64,000 nucleotides of DNA from Palsa-1447 sp964509885. GTDB lineage: Bacteria; Verrucomicrobiota; Verrucomicrobiia; Opitutales; Opitutaceae. This document shows positions 58,565 to 64,000 of the stretch, piece by piece; within the stretch, counting starts at the first letter, position 1, and the number at the start of each line of letters is the position of its first letter. Below the pieces are notes generated by a model. It worked only from the letters and a program-made list of their open reading frames with translations. It was not told the DNA's origin and did not search any database. The DNA lies in contig CAZDZL010000007.1 in NCBI GenBank assembly GCA_964509885.1, positions 1 through 64,000 on the forward strand, written 5' to 3'. Both the position numbers and the translations under genes were made by a program.

Positions 58565-60070
58565 ATGACCCCATCCCGTGTTTTCCTCGCAGCTTACGCG
58601 TTTGCTTCAGCCGCGGCGCTCTCCAGGTCCGCTGATGATCCCTCCAGGCTTCCCCGTAGCACACCGGAGGAGCAGGGAATCTCCTCGTCGGCCATCCTGA
58701 GCTTTGTCGAGGGGGCCGAGCAGAAGGTAGACGCCGTCCACAGCGTCATGATCGTGCGGCACGGCCACGTCGTGGCCGAGGGCTGGTGGTCGCCGTACGC
58801 CCCCGATGAGCCGCATGTCCTGTTCTCGCTCAGCAAGAGCTTCACGTCGACGGCGGTGGGCCTGGCCATCTCCGAGGGCAAGCTGAGCCTGGACGACACC
58901 CTGGTAAAGCTGTTTCCCGAGGAGGCGCCGGCAAACCCCAGCAAGAATCTCTCCCAGATGCGGATTCGCGACCTACTGCGGATGTCGAGCGGCCAGCGCG
59001 CGGAGGACATAAGGGATTTCCCATTCACGGGTAACGTGGACCTTGTCAGGACGTTCCTCGAGTACCCGGTACCGGACATCCCGGGGACCCACTTCGTCTA
59101 CAACACGCCGGCCACGTACATCCTCTCGGCAGCCGTGCAGAAGGTGACAGGGCAGAAGGTTCGCGATTACCTCCAATCGCGCCTGTTTGACCCGCTCGGG
59201 ATCGCCCCGCCGAGGTGGGACGAAAGCGCCCGGGGGGTCTCGCTCGGGGGGTTCGGGCTGAGGCTCCGCACGGAGGAAATCGCGCGTTTCGGGCAGCTCT
59301 ACCTGCAGAGGGGCCAATGGAATGGAAAGCAGGTCGTCCCCGCGGACTGGGTGGAGGAGGCCACGTCCCGCCAGACCGCAAACGGCAGCGATCCCACCAG
59401 CGACTGGAACCAGGGATATGGCTACCAGTTCTGGCGCTGCAGGCACGGCTTCTACAGGGGCGACGGCGCCTTCGGCCAGTTCTGCATCGTGATGCCGCAG
59501 TACGACGCCGTCGTCGCGATCACGAGCGGTACGGGAGACATGCAGTCGGTCATGAACCTGGTCTGGGACAGGATTGTCCCGGCCCTCGGCGCCTCCGCGC
59601 TTCCCGCGGATCCCGAGTCCGACCGCAAGCTCTCCGAGAAGCTCGCCGGCCTGAGCCTCGTCACCCAGGCAGGGCAGGCAACGTCTCCCGAGGCTGAAAG
59701 GGTCAAGGGAAGGCGCTATGTGTTTGCCCCGAACGCGCTGAAGATTGAGTCCGTCACCCTCAAGTCGGCCGGGCCCGGCGCTGTATTCATGCTCCGGGTG
59801 GCCGGAGCGGACCACGAGATCGAATGCGGGTATGGCTCATGGGCCAGGGGATCAACGAACGATCCCTCGGGGGAGGTGGTCCCGGTAGCCTCGAGCGGGG
59901 CCTGGAGCAGCGGGGACACCTACACCATCCGGATGGTGGCCTACCAGTCGCCCTTCTCGACGGATTACGACCTTCGGTTCGCAGGGGACAAGGTGATCCT
60001 CGAGGCCCTCGACAACGTGGACCTGGTGCCGCCTACCCGGACGCGTCTTGTCGGCACGGCGCAGCCCTGA
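58565..60070 (+). CDS. exported serine hydrolase (beta-lactamase/esterase fold)
   Basis: 501 aa from ATG 58565 with a signal peptide (MTPSRVFLAAYAFASAAALSRS). Class C beta-lactamase-like domain: nucleophile S88 and K91 in FSLSKSFTS, the Tyr region FVYNTPATYILSA near residues 178-190, and a C-terminal FYRGDGAFGQF block in place of the KTG triad. A roughly 110-residue beta-rich C-terminal domain (about 380-495) is added. Probably a periplasmic esterase or peptidase rather than an antibiotic hydrolase. It is divergent from the GlxA-type regulator, which could control it. Confidence 0.85.
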   Translation: MTPSRVFLAAYAFASAAALSRSADDPSRLPRSTPEEQGISSSAILSFVEGAEQKVDAVHSVMIVRHGHVVAEGWWSPYAPDEPHVLFSLSKSFTSTAVGLAISEGKLSLDDTLVKLFPEEAPANPSKNLSQMRIRDLLRMSSGQRAEDIRDFPFTGNVDLVRTFLEYPVPDIPGTHFVYNTPATYILSAAVQKVTGQKVRDYLQSRLFDPLGIAPPRWDESARGVSLGGFGLRLRTEEIARFGQLYLQRGQWNGKQVVPADWVEEATSRQTANGSDPTSDWNQGYGYQFWRCRHGFYRGDGAFGQFCIVMPQYDAVVAITSGTGDMQSVMNLVWDRIVPALGASALPADPESDRKLSEKLAGLSLVTQAGQATSPEAERVKGRRYVFAPNALKIESVTLKSAGPGAVFMLRVAGADHEIECGYGSWARGSTNDPSGEVVPVASSGAWSSGDTYTIRMVAYQSPFSTDYDLRFAGDKVILEALDNVDLVPPTRTRLVGTAQP

Positions 60071-60071
60071 C

Positions 60072-60092
60072 GGCTCTCGCGTGGTCAGAGCC
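60072..60092. terminator. hairpin between convergent genes
   Basis: GGCTCT-cgcgtggtc-AGAGCC, perfect 6-bp arms. It begins just after the hydrolase stop (60070) and its right arm covers the last codons of the minus-strand gene ending at 60085. No U-tract. Confidence 0.4.
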
Positions 60093-60900
60093 TCACCTGC
60101 ACGCCGACAAACGTCAGGAGCGACGTGCGCGGCCCCAGCGTGTCGAGGGCGTCGCGGCCCACGGCGAGGAGCAGCGTGGCATGCTCCGAGAGATCATAGC
60201 GGGTCCCCGCATTCAGGATGACCTCGCCATGCTGGAGGCCCTGAGACGTTGCGGCGTGGACCTCCACATCGAGTTCCCATTCCTTGGTGACATTATGGCC
60301 GAGACACACGCCTCCTATCCAGCCGCGCTTGGACGCCTCCGTGCTGAACTCGTGGCCGAAGTCCACGTTCACCGCGACGACCCCGAAGACCCTGCGCACC
60401 TCGAAGGGCAGGAGGAACGACGTGCCGTCATCGGCGGTGCCCCTGCGGTCCGAGTCGGACCCCGGGTTCGGAAATGTTACCCTCGGGAACGTGGACACCT
60501 GAAGCCCCGTCTCGCCGGCATCGTAAAAGCGCCACTTCACGGCGAGCTGCGAGTCGCTCATGCCGCCCTGCGCTGGCTCCCCGGAGCTGCGCAGCTCGTT
60601 CCAGGAGGCCTGGTAATTGAGCTGGATCCGGTCGCCCACTCCGTAGTTGGCGTCGAGCAGAGGCAGCCCGACGAGGGTAGAACCCGGAGACCGCTCGTCG
60701 GTCCAGGCGACGTTGATCTCCACGTGCCCGTCGCCCGGCGTCCCCGGGTCGTCGGTGATCATCGGCGGGCCACCCTGGGCGCGCAGGCCCGGGGCCGCAG
60801 CGAGCGCCGCGAGCATCAGGAGTAAGAAATGGAGGCGCCCTGTTATGCTTCCATTTCGGCGCCGAACGGGCGCGCGGTAAACACCGAACTTGCGGCCCAT
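60085..60900 (-). CDS. putative outer-membrane beta-barrel protein
   Basis: 271 aa from ATG 60900; an ATG at 60948 is possible but adds a non-signal-like leader. A signal peptide (about 20-42, LHFLLLMLAALAAAPGLRA) is followed by PPMITDDPGTPGDGHVEINVAWT, a typical start of the MetA-pathway/phenol-degradation-like outer membrane family (PF13557 type). Alternating strands continue to the end: WRFYDAGETGLQVSTFPRVTFP, VVAVNVDFGHEF, AGTRYDLSEHATLLLAVGRDAL, SLLTFVGVQVRL. The last residue pattern fits barrel assembly. Substrate unknown. It is preceded 16 nt upstream by mntH on the same strand. Confidence 0.7.
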   Translation of the reverse strand: MGRKFGVYRAPVRRRNGSITGRLHFLLLMLAALAAAPGLRAQGGPPMITDDPGTPGDGHVEINVAWTDERSPGSTLVGLPLLDANYGVGDRIQLNYQASWNELRSSGEPAQGGMSDSQLAVKWRFYDAGETGLQVSTFPRVTFPNPGSDSDRRGTADDGTSFLLPFEVRRVFGVVAVNVDFGHEFSTEASKRGWIGGVCLGHNVTKEWELDVEVHAATSQGLQHGEVILNAGTRYDLSEHATLLLAVGRDALDTLGPRTSLLTFVGVQVRL

Positions 60901-60916
60901 CTGACAAGCGCCCGGC

Positions 60917-62320
60917 TCAGGCGCCCGTGAACACGTGGACGGCGTCATGGAGGGCGCCGGGCAGGCCGTAGATGTCGAGAAGCGTGATCACGACGCAGGA
61001 CGACCATCCGGCGGCCAGGAGGAAGCCCCCGATCCGCCCGTCCCCCATGTGCCGCCTCGACCCCGCGAAGCAGAGGAGCGGGATCATCGCGAGCGGCAGC
61101 TGTATCGCCAGGACGACTTGGCTGAGGGTGAGCAGGTCCGTCACGCTTCCCCCGCCCCTGAGCGAGATGAGGAGAATCGCCGGGACGATCGCGCAGAGCC
61201 TCGTGATCAGGCGCCGCACCCACGGGGCGATCCTCCAGTCCATGAAACCCTCCATCACGACCTGCCCGGCAAGCGTGCCGGTGATCGTGCTGCTCTGGCC
61301 GCTGGCAAGGAGGGCGACCGCGAAGAGGAGGCTGGCCGCGACCTTGCCCACGAGAGGGGCCAGGGTCACGTAGGCGATCTGGATCCAGTCGGAGTCGGGC
61401 GCGAAGGCGATCACCTGACCGGAGGCAAGCGCGACCTTGTCGTGGCCGTAGAACACCACGGCGGCGAGGACGAGGATCGCCGAGTTGATGAGGAACGCGA
61501 CCGACAGGGCGACCGTGGTGTCGATCGTGTTGTAGCGCACGGCCCGCCGGATCGACTCGGGGTCGGCCTTGAGCTTGCGGGTCTGCACGAGCGCCGAGTG
61601 CAGGTAGAGGTTGTGCGGCATCACGGTGGCCCCGATGATGCCGATCGCGAGGTAGACAAGGTCCCTGCTGTGGAAGAAGGAGGGCAGGTCGGGGGTCAGG
61701 AGCCACCGGGCGATTTCCGGGAAGCTGGGCTGCGTCTGGGGCAGGACGAAGATCTCGATATAGTAGCAGAGCCCGATCGTCGCTATGAGGACGAAGACCA
61801 GGGCCTCGATCAGGCGCATGCCGAGGCGCTGGAGGGAGAGGAGCAGGAGCACGTCGAGCGACGTGATGATGACCGCGGCGAGCAGCGAGAGTTTGGGGAA
61901 GAGCAGGTGGAGCGCCACGGCGCTTCCGAGGACCTCGGCCATGTCGCACGCGGCGATCGCGACCTCACAGCTCAGGTAGTTGGGCCAGCGGGTCCACGCC
62001 GGCATGAAATCGCGGCAGCACTGGGCCAGATCCTTTCCCGTCACGATGCCCAGGCGCGCGGCGATGACCTGCAGGAAGATGGCCATCAGGCTGGAGAGCC
62101 CAACGACCCAGAGCAGCGTGTACTTGAACTGGGCACCCGCCTGCAGGTCGGTCGCCCAGTTGCCCGGGTCCATGTAGCCCACGCTGACGAGGAGGGCGGG
62201 GCCGGCGAAGGCCAGGTACTGGCGCCACGGGCGGGCCGAGAAGGCCGGCACCACCACGCTGCCGTGGAAACCCTCCAGGGAAATGCCCCGGGACGGGGCC
62301 TTCTCGGGCTCCGGGGTCAC
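60917..62320 (-). CDS. mntH: Nramp-family Mn2+/H+ symporter MntH
   Basis: 467 aa from GTG 62320. Eleven-helix Nramp transporter with the helix 1 metal motif VGYMDPGNWATD, the helix 6 motif TVMPHNLYLHSALVQTR (Met and His coordinating/proton residues), and the Nramp loop GQSSTITGTLAGQVVMEGF. These motifs mark a manganese/iron importer. A DtxR-family regulator is divergent, 112 bp away, with inverted repeats and a promoter between. The N-terminal 40 residues before helix 1 are longer than in E. coli MntH. Confidence 0.95.
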   Translation of the reverse strand: MTPEPEKAPSRGISLEGFHGSVVVPAFSARPWRQYLAFAGPALLVSVGYMDPGNWATDLQAGAQFKYTLLWVVGLSSLMAIFLQVIAARLGIVTGKDLAQCCRDFMPAWTRWPNYLSCEVAIAACDMAEVLGSAVALHLLFPKLSLLAAVIITSLDVLLLLSLQRLGMRLIEALVFVLIATIGLCYYIEIFVLPQTQPSFPEIARWLLTPDLPSFFHSRDLVYLAIGIIGATVMPHNLYLHSALVQTRKLKADPESIRRAVRYNTIDTTVALSVAFLINSAILVLAAVVFYGHDKVALASGQVIAFAPDSDWIQIAYVTLAPLVGKVAASLLFAVALLASGQSSTITGTLAGQVVMEGFMDWRIAPWVRRLITRLCAIVPAILLISLRGGGSVTDLLTLSQVVLAIQLPLAMIPLLCFAGSRRHMGDGRIGGFLLAAGWSSCVVITLLDIYGLPGALHDAVHVFTGA

Positions 62321-62355
62321 GCTCGGTGGTTGATGGGCAGAATTAATGGTTGCGG

Positions 62356-62385
62356 CATATAGAAATATCCTTTTTGAGTCGTCAA
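62356..62385 (-). promoter_or_regulatory. mntH promoter with overlapping inverted repeats
   Basis: On the minus strand a -35-like TTGACG (62385-62380), an 18-nt spacer and a -10-like TATATG (62361-62356) lie 36 nt before the GTG of mntH. TTTGA-gtcg-TCAAA (62373-62386) covers the -35. Confidence 0.55.
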
Positions 62386-62387
62386 AG

Positions 62388-62402
62388 ACAAAATACGTTT
62401 GT
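62388..62402. promoter_or_regulatory. second inverted repeat, candidate MntR site
   Basis: ACAAA-atacg-TTTGT, perfect 5-bp arms, directly next to the first repeat and 30 nt before the ATG of the regulator at 62433. The region is AT-rich against its GC-rich surroundings, as expected for a regulated divergent promoter. Confidence 0.45.
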
Positions 62403-62432
62403 TTTCAAAATAGATCCTCGTTTCCCTAAGCC

Positions 62433-63092
62433 ATGCCGACGAGCACCGTCGAAAACTACCTCAAGGCGATACTCGTGCGCTCCTCCGACGCGGGCTCGAT
62501 CGTGTCCACGGGCGCGCTGGCCGAGGCGCTCGGCGTCACGCCGGGGACGATCACCACGATGGTGAAGTCGATGGCGTCGCGCGGCCTGCTGGAGCACCAG
62601 CCCCGCGAGGGGGTCCGCCTAACTCCCGAGGGGCGGGCCCACGCCCTCGCGGTCGTGCGCAAGCACCGGCTGGTGGAGACCTTCCTCGTGCAGGTGCTGA
62701 AGATGGACTGGAAGGAGGTCCATGAGGACGCCGAGGCCCTCGAGCACGCCATCTCGGACCGGGTCCTTCTTCGCATCGACGCCATCCTCGGCCATCCCGC
62801 CACGGACCCGCACGGCGACCCGATTCCGAGCCGCAAGTCGCCGCTCCTCGACCGCGGCAAGGGCGTCACGCTGGCCAACTGCGAGGCGCAGAGGCCGCTC
62901 AAGGTGGAACGCATCCTGGACCAGAGCCCTCCCTTCCTGGAGTTCATTCAGCGGACGGGACTCAAGCCGGGGGCCCGCGTCAGGGTCAGGGAGCGCGACC
63001 CCGCGAGCGGCGTCGTCCGCTGCGAGCTAAAGGAGGGGGAGGCCACGCTCGGCCTCCCCGAGGCCGCGAAGATCGAGGTCAGGGTTTCCTGA
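62433..63092 (+). CDS. mntR: DtxR/MntR-family metal-dependent repressor
   Basis: 219 aa. The winged-helix start VENYLKAILVRSSDAGSIVSTGALAEALGVTPGTITTMVKSMASRGLLEHQ is typical of the family. The dimerisation/metal domain has HRLVETFLVQVLKMDWKEVHEDAEALEHAIS. A third FeoA/SH3-like domain (about 145-219) is present, as in DtxR/IdeR and unlike the two-domain Bacillus MntR. Divergence from mntH points to manganese (or iron) control of uptake. Confidence 0.9.
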   Translation: MPTSTVENYLKAILVRSSDAGSIVSTGALAEALGVTPGTITTMVKSMASRGLLEHQPREGVRLTPEGRAHALAVVRKHRLVETFLVQVLKMDWKEVHEDAEALEHAISDRVLLRIDAILGHPATDPHGDPIPSRKSPLLDRGKGVTLANCEAQRPLKVERILDQSPPFLEFIQRTGLKPGARVRVRERDPASGVVRCELKEGEATLGLPEAAKIEVRVS

Positions 63093-63102
63093 GCGGGCCC
63101 GC
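63093..63102. terminator. 10-bp palindrome filling a convergent gap
   Basis: GCGGGCCCGC occupies exactly the 10 bp between the regulator stop (63092) and the minus-strand stop (63103). No U-tract. Confidence 0.35.
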
Positions 63103-63699
63103 CTATTTCACCTCGAAGGGGAAATAGTCGTGGTAGAGGACGATCTTGAAGTCGGCCGTGTCCTTCACGTAGCACCTGACATCGTAGCTTCCCGGCGTGA
63201 GGTAGACGCCGAGGCCCGAGTCATAGTGGCCGCGGGCGTCAGTCCTTACTATGAGGAAATCGTAGTATCTCTCCTTCTCGTTGCCCGGCACCGGCGAGGC
63301 GAGAAGGCTGTTGCCCGCCCTTGCGGGGTTCCCGTTCAGGGTGAGGATGTAATCGTGTTCGGGCTGGAGGTTCTCGAGAGAGATGCGGCAGGCAAGGCCT
63401 CCGGGAAAGGCGGGATGAAATTGGATCGTGCCCCGGGTCTGTGCGCTCACTGTCTTTCCCCATTCGGGGGGGTTGACGAGGTCCAGCGCGCGCTCAAGCG
63501 GCGCTTTCCGGGCCACATCCGCCCTGAAGGACTCAAGGAAGGCGAGACGGCCGGCATCCTTTGGTATCGCCTGGGCGGAGCCCGAATCGATGGCGTAGGC
63601 CTCCTTCTCGCCGAAAACCACCGACTCTCCCGCGTGGAGACCGGCGCCGACGAGCAGAAGCGGGATGGTGAGGAGTAGTTTCAATGGGGCGCGGCCCAC
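63103..63699 (-). CDS. exported protein of unknown function
   Basis: 198 aa from GTG 63699, chosen because it begins a good signal peptide (MGRAPLKLLLTIPLLLVGAGLHA); GTG 63756, 2 nt after the kinase gene, and TTG 63684 are alternatives. The mature protein is beta-rich: GTIQFHPAFPGGLACRISLENLQPEHDYILTLNG, then TDARGHYDSGLGVYLTPGSYDVRCYVKDTADFKIVLYHDYFPFEV. No family recognised; the pattern recalls CHRD/Ig-like extracellular domains. Probably transcribed with the kinase gene upstream. Confidence 0.65.
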   Translation of the reverse strand: MGRAPLKLLLTIPLLLVGAGLHAGESVVFGEKEAYAIDSGSAQAIPKDAGRLAFLESFRADVARKAPLERALDLVNPPEWGKTVSAQTRGTIQFHPAFPGGLACRISLENLQPEHDYILTLNGNPARAGNSLLASPVPGNEKERYYDFLIVRTDARGHYDSGLGVYLTPGSYDVRCYVKDTADFKIVLYHDYFPFEVK

Positions 63700-63758
63700 C
63701 CTGGCTCCGGGCCATGTTAGGTGCAATCCAAAGCCGGCCGTGCGGGGTGGCCTCACGG

Positions 63759-64000
63759 TCAGTCCTGGTGGGGAAGCGTCAGCCGGAACGTGGTGCCCTC
63801 GTGCCCCGTGGAGAGAAGCACGAGCTCCGCGCCGATCTGGCGGGCCATCAGCTGGCTGATCGCCAGCCCGAGGCCGGAGCCCCCGGCCCGGCCGCTGCGG
63901 CCGGGCTTGAAGAGTTGCTTTTGGACGGATTCGGGGATGCCCGAGCCCTCGTCGCGCACCGTAAGCACGGTGGCCCAGCCCGTGTCGACCAGAGACACGA
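63759..64000 (-). CDS. sensor histidine kinase, 3' end only
   Basis: The last 80 codons of a gene that continues past the right edge. GHKL ATPase motifs: G1-like VRDEGSGIPES, F-box QLFKPG and G2-like GGSGLGLAISQLMARQIGAELVL, ending TTFRLTLPHQD. The GTG near 63998 is internal, not a start. The partner response regulator is outside the window. Confidence 0.85.
   Translation of the reverse strand, partial: VSLVDTGWATVLTVRDEGSGIPESVQKQLFKPGRSGRAGGSGLGLAISQLMARQIGAELVLLSTGHEGTTFRLTLPHQD

Noticed and set aside
1..64000. tRNA, rRNA, CRISPR arrays, transposases, prophage or integrase genes
   Set aside because: I looked on both strands and found no cloverleaf, repeat-spacer pattern, IS-type inverted ends or recombinase motif.

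Overview
The window is GC-rich, densely packed bacterial chromosome, and the gene content points to the Verrucomicrobiota, probably an Opitutales/Opitutaceae-like member. The clues are a PSD1-type cytochrome/DUF1549-DUF1553 protein with its DUF1501 partner, bacillithiol genes, DUF2911 and DUF5069 proteins, an ECF sigma factor fused to a membrane and coiled-coil tail, and a lexA-imuA-imuB-dnaE2 cassette preceded by a match to the verrucomicrobial LexA motif (GTTC-N4-GAAC core). I see no rRNA, tRNA, CRISPR array, transposase or prophage. No stretch longer than about 265 bp lacks a gene.

Layout. 54-10634 (+): a run of genes mostly joined by 4-nt stop/start overlaps: DUF2911 protein, large PIG-L deacetylase, 44-aa membrane protein, sodium:solute symporter, a half-length BshC-like protein, bshB, bshA, a membrane-anchored esterase, then two paralogous membrane proteins. 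10677-11891 (-): hutI. 12068-18243 (+): a three-gene heme-c/DUF1501 set. 18270-22620: a sugar-porter MFS transporter divergent from a NanE-NanK fusion and a DUF4434 protein. 22697-23384: a vapBC-type toxin-antitoxin pair with a palindromic operator in a lower-GC patch. 23613-26104: phosphatase, PH-domain protein and lipoprotein. 26213-31118 (+): M28 peptidase, purine nucleoside permease-family protein, an unrecognised kinase-fold protein and a small lipoprotein. 31126-32428: DUF5069 pair and a GreA/GreB-like protein. 32441-39090 (-): gltB-gltD and a monothiol glutaredoxin with a clear intrinsic terminator.

39248-43473: DUF486 protein, VOC protein, xylA-xylB. 43495-45523: SRAP protein and a CsoR/RcnR-family regulator divergent from a DmeF-like exporter. 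45536-49013: ECF sigma fusion and a MuiA-like protein. 49157-55429 (+): tandem LexA boxes, a small VOC gene, lexA, imuA, imuB and dnaE2, which form a compact SOS mutagenesis operon. 55477-60900: DUF255 protein, GlxA-type regulator, serine hydrolase and a beta-barrel-like protein. 60917-63092: divergent mntH and a DtxR/MntR regulator with inverted repeats between them. The right edge holds a secreted protein and the 3' end of a histidine kinase.

Themes. Low-molecular-weight thiol chemistry (bacillithiol genes, glutaredoxin), metal homeostasis (CsoR/DmeF, MntR/MntH) and DNA damage (SRAP, LexA/ImuAB/DnaE2) are all represented. Most convergent gene junctions contain a GC-rich inverted repeat with no U-tract. 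The candidates most worth following are the truncated BshC-like protein inside the bacillithiol operon, the unassigned kinase-fold protein at 29623-30714, the duplicated AISV-motif membrane proteins, and the VOC gene that sits between the LexA boxes and lexA.
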